Assembly: GCA_001466705.2 (NCBI GenBank)
Contig: LATX02000192.1
Span: 1-64,000 of the forward strand
Direction of reading: 5' to 3'
Length of the DNA: 64,000 bases
Origin: Moniliophthora roreri
Taxonomy: Eukaryota; Basidiomycota; Agaricomycetes; Agaricales; Marasmiaceae
Shown here: positions 36,105 through 46,585 of the stretch, in pieces
How the letters are laid out: each line of letters opens with the position of its first letter
How positions within the stretch are numbered: the stretch's first letter is position 1
Notes under the pieces: model-generated
The model's database searches: none
What the model was told of the DNA's origin: nothing
The model's input: only the letters and a program-made list of their open reading frames with translations
Made by a program: the position numbers and the translations under genes

Positions 36105-38084
36105 TGGTCAGATGTCGGTTTGACCTCATAGCGAGAGGTTGAGGGACATCGTGCTGGGACCTCGGAGGACCTCGATTTGAGCTCGTCAGAGGTCTGGAAC
36201 CCTGGGCACGAGAAGTCGCATGGCATGACTGCAAAACCGAGCGCGCCTCAGAATATAAGCGGCAGCCCCAGCCAATAGCCTCCAACGGCATGTAAGCCTT
36301 CCGCTTCAACCTCCCTTACCGATATTTGCCAGTGTTTGATTTTTTGACGTGGCATAAAAGAGGATTGAGTTTAAGACATTCTTGCTCTCTAATCCCACGT
36401 TCTCCTTCTCTGACTTTTGAACTTCAGCAATTTTTCCTCTAAGTTCCTGGATTCTGTTCATGGTAAGTCAATACATCCCATCTCATCTCATTGTCACTAA
36501 CTTACATGAGCAGATCTCTGCCGCAACTTCAAGCTAGAAGTGTTGCAAAGCAAGTAGGTCTTGAACTGTTCACTTACAAAGGGCAACTTACTAACACAGT
36601 ATTGCTGCAGGTAATTGTCGTCATATATACAGAGTCTCTAAATTTGAGGGGACTTATGGTAGCTTAGACCCACCATGTTGTACTCTGTACTAGTCTAGAT
36701 TCATTAATGATATATGTGTTTGCCGCACTTAAAAATTGGAATGATTCAAAAGCGAGAGGATCGGCGGTACGGAATAGGAACCATAAAAAGGTGAGCCGTA
36801 ATGCAAGCCGTGATGGCATTGCTACCCGCGCGGAATCCTGATCGAACCCGGGGTCTCGTAGGAGGTCAACGAATCGATTTTTCGACATCTTCTGAGGTCA
36901 AGCATTGGCGAGCGGGGGAGATCGCACGACATCAGCCCTATGACCTCGTGAGGAGGTCAGGACACATTGGCGGTGTAATAGATGTACCGCGCCTCCACCC
37001 GTCATGAGGACACCTACAAACTACATCCGCAACCATATCCGCGTTTGAGACACGCGCATCGGAGATCCTTGTGTAGAATCAAATCCATAGCCGTTTCTTG
37101 AAACATGTGGCGGGTACCCCAAGACAACACCGGGTAATGGCGTTACGGAGCAAGTACCATGTGTGTATTACTATTGTTTGTCTGGCTTTCTACTGATGCT
37201 TTACAGGATCTCCCACCAACAGCGACAGCAATGGTCCTTCTACCACCTCAAATTGGCTCAATTCAACCTCGGCTGGCCTCCAACCAGCTTGTCTCCCTAT
37301 CACGCTCTATTCAACCCAACATGTCTATTCGGGTACCTTTCGCGCACCCCATTATCGTGCGACACCAAAATTTTCCCGAGATATCCACTAGATCGACCAG
37401 CTCGTCGCCTCCACCGCCTCCACCGCCTTCACCCACCAAGGAGACATCTACAGAAGATGATTACATCTCGTCCACCACCACATCCACCACCACAAAGGCG
37501 TACACATTCTCATTCCGCCGGTTCAGCCGGAGCGATGGCATCGTTGGTGCAGATCACTATACATCCACCCACTCTCCGGTCCGCTTTATACTCTACGCAA
37601 GAGTCTAGCCGAACATTGGAAGGGGTATCACGGTGCCAGCGTATACTGGACGTATGGGTTATGTCCAACGGGTTCGTGGTTTTGGGAGCTATGATAGCAT
37701 ATTCTTTCCCTTCATAAGCCAACCCGTGTCTACACCTGGTGTGTTGGATGCTCGGAAAACCGAATCGACGGGCCCGGGCACGAGACGGAACTGTCAACCG
37801 CCTGACTATTCTCCACAGTCGGAAAGACACTTTTTGTATTCACTTCACATGCCGAGAAAGTTGCGAAGCGAATGCTGCAGACAGTGTCGCGGGATGAGCT
37901 ATGAACTCATGGAGAACGGCGCCTCTCTGATTAATCTTTCCTCCGCTTCAAGAATCAATAGCTATCGGCGAGGTGAGTGTTTTTGGCTCCTTAGCTGCGA
38001 TCTACCTTGCCGACGATCTCAGATACCGCGATGAACCCTAGTAGAGCATAATATGCATGCCGATGGTCTGGTTCCTGGTATTGT
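36105..38084. repeat. 1980-bp direct repeat, second copy
   Basis: Same sequence as 34124-36103. Treat as the same locus unless long reads show otherwise. Confidence 0.9.
37156..37741 (+). pseudogene. Second representation of pseudogene P2
   Basis: Identical to 35175-35760, shifted by 1981 bases; probably the same physical pseudogene counted twice. Confidence 0.65.
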
Positions 38085-38884
38085 GGTGTTTATCGGTGAT
38101 TCTTCTCTTCCCTACTATGCTGAACTACAGCACTGATTGCCTTCGACAGGAATGCAACCAACGCTGGCGGCTTGAGGCGAACCCCCGATCTACCGGCCTC
38201 CACATATCTGGCGCTCAATAACTTGCCACTCGCGTCCGTCGATTGAAAGAGTTAATCCGCTTACACAGGCCGAAGCATCTCTGGCAAGATCCATGGACAC
38301 GATAATGATAGAGAAGCGTTGGTCTCAATGCAGAGCCTATGGTAAGCCTTTCACGTGGATTTTTAGATCAAGGAGCTGACCATTCTTCTCTCTCAGACGA
38401 CACCAACACCGGACCTTGACGTCGTGATTCGCATGACCGCAGCAGCGTCAGATCGTTGCTGTCGTCGACTCGAGGCACGATCATCTTTGATTCAGGTCGT
38501 GCTGTCTCTCTGTATGTCCTCACGTTATTCGGCTGTTGGGATCACAACTGATACCTTGTTCTACAATGAAGTTTGGTGATATCAGACGGTGCGGCGTCAA
38601 AAGAAAGCCTTGATCTGCAAACGAAAGAAATTGGCACTACAAGTCCGGTATCTACTTTGGACTACTGTCTTCCTTGTACCACCTACTTCATGAACTATGG
38701 TGTTTGTTTCATGAACACGGAAGCGATATCATATGGTAACCATAACCAAGAGTCCATCAAGTTCAAGTCACACACTGTAGGCTTCTATCTGATAGATCCG
38801 TGATTTCATAAAGCTCTACGACTACATAAGAATGGTGATCAAATCCCTTTAACCTCTTCATCACTCCCCTGTTCTACCTTCTGT
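38085..38884. other. Spacer before surface-protein gene
   Basis: No clean gene. Short frames with a possible intron (GTAAG near 38341) suggest old coding sequence but nothing recognisable. The missing first exon with a signal peptide for the gene at 38885 may lie here. Confidence 0.4.
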
Positions 38885-39674
38885 ATGGACCCTCTTCCGT
38901 ATAACGTCAACATCTCTTCACAGTCGCCAGCAATACAATACAGTCCCTCTCGCACTCAATTGAACGAAAATATAGAGAGTGGTTGGAATGTCACATATGC
39001 TCATGGAACCACACGTATTCCATTCGGTCCTCTAGGACTCAGTGGTGATAGCTACCTTCAAACAACACTCAGTGGCGCACAATTGTCACTTGATTGGGTC
39101 GGCACGGCAGCATATATCTATGGAAATGCAACGAGTTCGGCTGCGTATACCCTTCGGATAGACGGGACCGAAATGGAGCTACCAGGTTTCCCTAAAGGCA
39201 ACCTGCTAGGTCTTGTTACAGGACTGCCTTATGGAAGTCATCAACTCAATTTGAGCCTGTCTGGATCAGACATATTTGCATTTCATTACGCTACTTTGAC
39301 CATTGGAATTGGTTACCAAGGGTGCGATATCACCATTAGTGTTACTGCCTAATCACATCTGATACAATCCAAGTTCTCCATTCACAGTTCAGAATAGGTC
39401 GATTCTGGCGGCGGCTGGGGAGGGTCCAAATGTCGGTTTTTTCAACTTCCAACCAACGGTTGATTCATGGCGTGACAACGACTACAGCTTTCATGAAGGC
39501 AAGTGTTTGCCACCACACCATGCTTGGTAACTGAAAAAAACTAACACACAGGTTTACCGCCGCAGTGACTCTACCGGGTGGTAGTCATACAAAACCTATC
39601 CCCCCTCCAATAGGCATATCCCTTGATAATGACACTACTCGGTTGGTCTTCAACTATACAAACACTTCCACCTT
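38885..39674 (+). CDS. Membrane-anchored surface protein, truncated duplicate of 5' part
   Basis: Carries the only start codon seen for this gene (38885) and its extracellular N-terminal domain, then stops at the N at 39675. From 38889 on it repeats 39676-40461 nearly exactly; the last ~20 bases differ at four positions, as at a low-quality contig end. Biologically this and the next entry are probably one gene. No signal peptide is visible after the Met, so an upstream exon is likely. Confidence 0.6.
38889..39674. repeat. 786-bp direct repeat, first copy
   Basis: Near-identical to 39676-40461, with an N between them; differences are confined to the last ~20 bases. Confidence 0.9.
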
Positions 39675-39675
39675 N
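39675..39675. other. Single N at a contig junction
   Basis: Ambiguous base exactly between the two 786-bp copies. Confidence 0.95.
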
Positions 39676-40461
39676 ACCCTCTTCCGTATAACGTCAACAT
39701 CTCTTCACAGTCGCCAGCAATACAATACAGTCCCTCTCGCACTCAATTGAACGAAAATATAGAGAGTGGTTGGAATGTCACATATGCTCATGGAACCACA
39801 CGTATTCCATTCGGTCCTCTAGGACTCAGTGGTGATAGCTACCTTCAAACAACACTCAGTGGCGCACAATTGTCACTTGATTGGGTCGGCACGGCAGCAT
39901 ATATCTATGGAAATGCAACGAGTTCGGCTGCGTATACCCTTCGGATAGACGGGACCGAAATGGAGCTACCAGGTTTCCCTAAAGGCAACCTGCTAGGTCT
40001 TGTTACAGGACTGCCTTATGGAAGTCATCAACTCAATTTGAGCCTGTCTGGATCAGACATATTTGCATTTCATTACGCTACTTTGACCATTGGAATTGGT
40101 TACCAAGGGTGCGATATCACCATTAGTGTTACTGCCTAATCACATCTGATACAATCCAAGTTCTCCATTCACAGTTCAGAATAGGTCGATTCTGGCGGCG
40201 GCTGGGGAGGGTCCAAATGTCGGTTTTTTCAACTTCCAACCAACGGTTGATTCATGGCGTGACAACGACTACAGCTTTCATGAAGGCAAGTGTTTGCCAC
40301 CACACCATGCTTGGTAACTGAAAAAAACTAACACACAGGTTTACCGCCGCAGTGACTCTACCGGGTGGTAGTCATACAAAACCTATCCCCCCTCCAATAG
40401 GCATATCCCTTGATAATGACACTACTCGGTTGGTCTTCAACCTTACAAACGCTTCCGCCTT
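39676..40461. repeat. 786-bp direct repeat, second copy
   Basis: Second copy; it continues into the full 3' part of the surface-protein gene. Confidence 0.9.
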
Positions 40462-41354
40462 CTTTATGAGGGGTATCATAGGCAGCTTTCAGGGATTAAT
40501 GCTGGCTACTTTGACACCCGGACTTGATGGAGGTGCCTCGAAACGCACTCCCTTCAACGACGCGTCTTCAGTAATGGACACCGACCAGATCTTGTATTGG
40601 GAGAGTGGTCTTGATCGCGACCAGACTTATACGGTGGACATTGGCAAGTCTCCCGATGCAGATGAGCCGCCCAACTTCAATCAAATTAACTTTCACACCC
40701 TTGATATCATTGACGGGTCAGAATTTTTGGTCCTCGGGTGATTTGTTTCTGTACTGAACATGGATTTGTGCTTCAGGGGTCCTAAAGCGTTCAATCCAAC
40801 TTTAGGACAGCCAAAGGACCCGACCTCTTCGACGTCACTGGCTGTCAATCCCACAATAACGCCACCTGCTACGGGATCAGATAGAAGAAAGCCGTCGGCT
40901 GGATTAGTAGCTGGGATTACGGTAAACTAATCCATTTAACTAGCGTTGCGTCTCCTCATTGACTCTTCTGACTTATTGTCAGGTTGGCGTTATTTTGACC
41001 GTCACCACGATAACAATATTGATTCTATATTGGCTGCGGCGTTGTAAAAGGTAATTAATACCAGTCATGTTGAGCTATTCATTGACAAGGTGCAGGGACA
41101 GGACCGAAGCTGCTGAAATTGCCGAAGCTTCCAAAATCACCGCTTTTGTTGGAAGAAGTATGTCTGGTGAATCCTTCGAAGACGCTGCTCCAAGTCCTAA
41201 TATTCATCCCTCAGAATCTGTCCCTCAACGAGCAGCCCCACAGTTTAAACATCGTCATGAACACGAGGCTGCTCCACCTTCCTCAGAGTCCAATTCAAAC
41301 CTACCCGAGAGTTCCGACCCCAGTGTGCTGACTTCTCCAACCCCAGTGTGCTGA
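39676..41354 (+). CDS. Single-pass membrane protein with extracellular domain (main copy, 5' end cut)
   Basis: Resembles the Agaricomycete surface proteins with a beta-rich lectin-like ectodomain, one TM helix and a disordered tail. Ectodomain part 1 shows QLSLDWVGTAAYIYGNAT and YTLRIDGTEMELPG, part 2 the VGFFNFQPTVDSW and LPGGSHTKP stretches. The TM segment is GLVAGITVGVILTVTTITIL, followed by WLRRCKR and a Ser/Pro-rich cytoplasmic tail. Introns: one ending about 40169 (donor uncertain), 40286-40352 (GC donor), 40738-40776, 40922-40982, 41051-41095. The reading frame ends at 41354 inside a 23-bp triplication; with one repeat unit it would run to 41580. It lacks its ATG because of the N at 39675. 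Many predicted N-glycosylation sites (NATS, NLS, NLTN). Confidence 0.65.
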
Positions 41355-41386
41355 CTTCTCCAACCCCAGTGTGCTGACTTCTCCAA
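41318..41386. repeat. Three tandem copies of a 23-bp unit
   Basis: Three perfect units (41318-41340, 41341-41363, 41364-41386) starting CCCCAGTGTGCTGACT, inside the cytoplasmic tail of the surface protein. 23 is not a multiple of three, so the copy number sets the reading frame. Confidence 0.95.
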
Positions 41387-42371
41387 TAAGAAGTGTACAA
41401 TTCGCGACGCCCGTCCGTGAAACCGACGCTGGTCCTGTCGAGGCTGCAACCTTACCTCCAGAATATGACCACTCCTGGGCTGCGAATACAGCCTTGTCAA
41501 GACGCGTTCTCCCTATTCCGCAGGCGGTCATGATTGGTCCCGTACCGCCAAGCGATAAGGTCGAACGCCATGAACCTTAGGTTCCATAGCCGAGTTCAGG
41601 TTGACGTGTAGTTCATTGCATGTTTTTACCTTTGGTTATTTATCTCTAATTATCCGAAATGGTTGTCTCTTCGCTACTTCCCACAAATTGAACTAGAAGT
41701 AGGCGTGAACGCAGCACGCTGCGCTTTGAGTCTTCCCTTCGAGCAAGTCATCTCCCCAAAGAATAGTTTGTCAAGGCAAGTACATGTAGCGGGACTCCGA
41801 GTCAACCTCTCCGTGGTGACTTCGTTTCGTATTGCCCCTTTGAGATAGTAGATACTAACGCAAGGTCCTCCGAGTCTGGGACTTTTACTACCTGCCGAAT
41901 AAGTATGATCACTCCAAGCTCGTGAGTTGCTGGTGTACCCGCACCCCTGGCAATTCCGTCAAATCAAAAGGCTGAATGCCATGAACAACCTACAGAAACG
42001 AGTACAATTTGAGGGTTGAGGTGACTTTTGCACAGTTTCATGTATTTGGGCTTCATAGTGCCTGGGCACATTTTACTCATACCTATTCATTTTCAGTGAT
42101 TGTTCGTTCCAAATGCTCTTCCGCGTTACAATGTATACCAAGTACTTCGCAATCGTTTCTCGTTATTAGTACTACACCTCGGTCGCCACCCGAATGTCAA
42201 ACATCGACCTAGAAACATTGATGAATACAAATTAAAAATACGTCTATAATTCCCTAGGTATTGCAACTACATGTACGAGGTATGTATAAGCTTGGTTGGT
42301 TACAAATCACAGCGTCTATGAAGAATAAAAGAGAAAAAACGAAAACATAGTCCATGCACCAACCTAACGCA
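41355..42371. other. Former tail of surface protein and spacer
   Basis: 41355-41580 is the out-of-frame remainder of the surface-protein tail (a frame ending DKVERHEP). From 41581 to 42371 no feature is recognised; it is the convergent 3' flank of the phosphatase gene. Confidence 0.55.
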
Positions 42372-45300
42372 TCAAAGTAACCCCCTCTCCCTGTACCACT
42401 CCTTCAACAACCCCAGCGCCTGCTCCTCCTCCTCAATCCAACGCATTCCAACCTCTTCTCGCACTCGCCCCCTCACCTCCGAACGTACACTCTTCACCTT
42501 GACGTTGAACACCGCGCTAACCGGTCGATGATCCGAAACATTGACTTCCCAGCGCCGATACGACCCATCTACCTGCTCCACCTTCCTGTCACCTCCACCA
42601 CCACCACCACCACCCGACCCAACATGCCACAAGATCCGATCACACCACGCCGGCGCCCTCTTCTTCTCACTAGAATCATACGTATCGCTCCTCCGATCAT
42701 ACTTGTATGTCGGCGCAAACGTAATAAATCCTTCCTGGAACGACCTCAACCGATAGCCCTTGTTGTACTTGACTTCCTTGAGTAACTGATCGTGCGCTAG
42801 CAAAGTAGTGTGCTCTCCCGCTTGGACAGCAGCAATGATATTATCCCGGCGTTGGTCGATACGGTAGTTCATGTCTCCGTTCCACTGTCAGTGTCGGCGT
42901 GTTAATGAGAGTTGCCGAGGAAACGACGACAAGACACCTACGAAAACAACTTCATGATCCAAAACCATACTACCGTCTCCACCGCCGACAAACTCTCCTC
43001 CACCTGCTAATCCTCCGAGTCCTCCTACGCCATTACTATCTGTAGCACCAACACCGAAATCCAAATCTCCGTCATCGTCTCCGTCAAACAAGTCGCGTTC
43101 TTCTAGGATTCCGGCCACGTCCGCATTTCGACTTCGGAGAGCGTGTTGGCCAGCTGCGAGATGGCAGTTGACAAAGCAGATGGAGGAGTCGGATAGGATG
43201 AAGCGCGTTATGATGCCGCCCTGTGAAGGAAGGACAGGTTAGCTCCATGTTGAAAGGAGGAGGGAGCAAGAAAAAAGCAGAAAGGAGCCAACGCCACAGA
43301 GAGAATACTCCCCCCAAAAGGACCACTATACAATGAGAACACTCGCACTGTTCATGACACGGCAACACTGAAACCCAAAAAACACCCAGCGAGCGAACCG
43401 AACCATGAAATGAAAAAAAGCTGAACGTGTCACGTAACCGTCGGAACGAGACACATATCAATGACCACCGCAAACAGGTACACAGAACAAGAAAGCCCGA
43501 ACCGCCAAACGACAAATGCGAAAAGGAACAAATACCACCTCCAGAAGAGCAGAAAGGAAAACACCCAAAAGACTTCGCATACTCACCTTATTCCCATACC
43601 TCCCGCCCATACCCCTCTTCACGCAAGCCACTCCAACCTCTCTCACCCCACCCCGCAATTCCTTCTTCACAAACACACAACTAAAAAGTCCCACAAGCGA
43701 CTCGGCGTGTACAACCACATACGGTATCTCCGGGGGATACGCCAACCTCACAGCCAACACAAGAGCATCGTACCACCTCTTGTACGCTCCCGTTATCCTC
43801 GTCGAGAGTGCGCTATCATTATTGGAATGATGATGATGATAACGCGAAGAAGACGCAGAAGCAGATGTAGAAGCAGACGACGAAGACGAAGACGCCTTGC
43901 CCAATCCCTTCTTTTTGTTGCCAAGGATAACATTCTTGGCCGTCATCTTCCTACTCTCCAAATCAATCACCTCTTGGAGACCAAAACTGATGATATCCGG
44001 TTCCCCGCCTCCGCCTTGATCTGCAAACGAACGCAGCATATCAACCAACCATTCAGCGTTAAGCCCATCCAAGTCGGCTGGTTTCGCAGAATCGCAGTTC
44101 CATGTAGCGATTCCCACTTTACGGCCTTCATAAGACGCGTACTCGTTCTCTCTCTCCCCAACCCGGCCCTCAACCCACTCTCTCTTCAATAACCCATCCC
44201 ACAAAGCGGTCTTTTCGTCTCTCCCCACACTGAGGACCGCTAGCCTCCGACGCGTCGATATCCCATTCACATCGAGTACGAGTGAAACAACCGGGACACC
44301 CGTATGCGCTGCGAACGAATTCGTTTGTTCCCAAGGCTTTTGCATCGTCTTGTACGCCGAAATGAAACCGTTCCTCTGTCCAACCCATAGAAGGGAACCG
44401 ACAGCTTCCATACTCAGAATATCCGAATTGGATATCTTGATAACTTCTTCGCAGGTATACGACTCGGCATTCCATATCGAAATGTATCCTTCTTCGTGTC
44501 CGAGGTATACATGTTGAGGTGAGGTGGGTAATACGGCGCAAGACGTAACGCTCCCGCAGTGTTCGATGGGGAACACCGTTTTCGGTGTATTCGAAGGTGA
44601 TTGGACTTGGAACAGGTCGTATATCCGTATTATGGGTACACGGTTAGGTGTATTTGGGAGGTGAACTTCCGTTCGCGAAGACGTCCAAAGACAGCCGTTA
44701 GTGAGGAGATGGCAGAATTCGAGTTTATCGGTTATTCGTAGGACGCGGGGTGGACATCTACATTCACGTAAGCTTTGTTTGTTCACAGAAAGAGAAAGAG
44801 AAAGAGAAAGAGAAAGAACGTACTTGATCAGCTCACCATCCGACCTCGAAGGCGAAAAGATGAGCACCTTCCCGCCTTCATCAACACTGATCATATTCTC
44901 CCTATACCTAAACAACCCAACCACAGGATGTAAATGCGCCGACAGCTTGCTTTGTAACACCCTTCCGGCCCTCACGTCAACTTCAACCAAGTGTCCTTCC
45001 TTCGTACCAACCCACACAATCCATCCTTCACCCTCGCCCTTAACGCACAGGCTCGTGACTTTGGGCTCTTTTCCAGCACCCCAGCCAGAAGTGTGTAAAT
45101 CAAATATGGGCGCCAATAGCGAAACACCTGTATCCCATACCCTGAGATGATGGCCCGCTCCGACGATGATGAACCCGTTGGACATAACCACATGACCGGT
45201 GTACGCAGGTACTGTCACGGCATTGACACCCCCTATAGCAGCGTTGAGCTGTAAATACGGTGGACGCCTCGACGAACGAGAGGCATCAGGCAGCGTGTCA

Positions 45301-46585
45301 ATACCCTTCGCTGTGCCATCCTCTTCAGACTCTGATTCGTCCTCATCTGATTCTGGTGTCGGCGGCCGACGCGCAGGTGGAAGTTTGTCACCGAGACCAA
45401 TGGTACGGGTAGGTGGAGGTGGAAGACCTTTCAACCCCAATAACGTATCCTTCCGACGTTCGGCGAGGAGAGCGGATGTACTTTGGGTTGATTGTAAACT
45501 CGGCGGTGTAAGCTGAGTAGACGTATGTAAGGCAAGGTTCGTTGAAGACACCGATGCTATAGGTGATGATACGACCTCTGCGGCTGAACCAAAGGAATGC
45601 GAGTGTGCATGCCGTGAAGGTAAAGGTGGATGTGGAGGTGGATTAGGCGTTGTCGCACTCTGCGGATGTCTCGGAGGCGGGTTCTCGACGGTACTTCTGC
45701 GGGCGGGTAAGGGCGGTGGAGGCGACAGACTAGTCGGTGTCAGTGTGGTATTCGTGGATATCTCGGGGAGAGACTCGGGTGTGGCACGATGACGGGGAGG
45801 TGGTCTAGGTGGTGGTATCTTTGTTGGAGTTGTATCAGATACGCTGGCTGTACTGGAAGCTGTGGAAGACCTGGATGGCGGAGGTGGTGGTTTTCGTGCG
45901 ATTAGGTTTTTGGGTGATAGGATGGTAGTGGTGTCATCCACGGAGCTAGAGCTATCCGAAGCCGAATCTATAGGCGAGTCATCCAATAGCGAGGAAGAGT
46001 TGGATGACGATTGTGAATGGTAGACGGAAGGGATACGCTCTGGTAAGTTCGGTGTTACAGGGATAAGCTGCTCGGGCATAGCTTCGGTTATTCCGATACG
46101 AGGTGGAACGATGGGTTTTCTAGGACTAGTTTTGTCATCGCTGGAAGTATTGGGGGTGTTCCTGCGAAAGCATTAGCAATAGGCTAATGGTTCAGCAGAG
46201 ATACACACATAAATTTGCTCCGTAATGCCGATACACTACTACTCGGTGTCATCTCTACTCCTCCAGCTGTCTCATCACGAACGGGTGGTATAGGAACGGG
46301 TCTCAATAATGGCGATATCGACGGGAGTGACGTTGCTGAACTCGATGATGACGGAGTAAATGTCGGTGATGGGGATGGACCTCTTGAGCGAGATGCTGGC
46401 AGTGGAGGAGGAGGCGGTCTCTTTGTGAACGAAGGCGTCGGTGAGACAGGTCGTGGAGTAGGTGAAAGTGAACGTCGAGGTGAAGTCGTTGGGGTCGTTG
46501 GAGTCATTGGATTCGTTGAAAGTGATTCAAATTTTGAGCGAAGACTTGAGACGGCTTGAAGCGAGTCTGACTCGATTTCTGCCAT
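42372..46585 (-). CDS. Inositol-polyphosphate 5-phosphatase with N-terminal beta-propeller
   Basis: Removes the 5-phosphate from inositol phosphates or phosphoinositides, a signalling and membrane-traffic role in the cytoplasm. Exons 46585-46209, 46161-44824, 44757-43587, 43220-42942 and 42884-42372 sum to 3678 nt, giving 1225 residues in frame. The first ~430 residues are Pro/Ser-rich and probably disordered; a WD-like beta-propeller follows (about 430-760, with GAGHHLRVWD, YLGHEEGYISIWNAE, VGRDEKTALWD); then the IPPc catalytic domain. IPPc motifs are intact: ATWNCDSAKP, a FGLQEV stretch, VNCHLAAGQ, WNGDMNYRID, PAWCDRILW and SDHRPVSAVFN. A Gly/Asp-rich insert precedes WNGDMNY, and the 43221-43586 intron (366 nt) is unusually long for this region. 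A WD-plus-IPPc layout is known in plant and fungal 5-phosphatases. Confidence 0.9.
44788..44818. repeat. GAGAAA microsatellite within an intron
   Basis: About five tandem hexamers in the 66-nt phosphatase intron 44758-44823; on the coding strand this forms a pyrimidine tract. Confidence 0.85.

Noticed and set aside
43461..44192. 243-codon plus-strand frame
   Set aside because: Antisense shadow of the phosphatase exon, created by its biased codons.
45199..46559. Plus-strand frames rich in Ser, Gly and Asp
   Set aside because: Antisense of the proline-rich N-terminus of the phosphatase.
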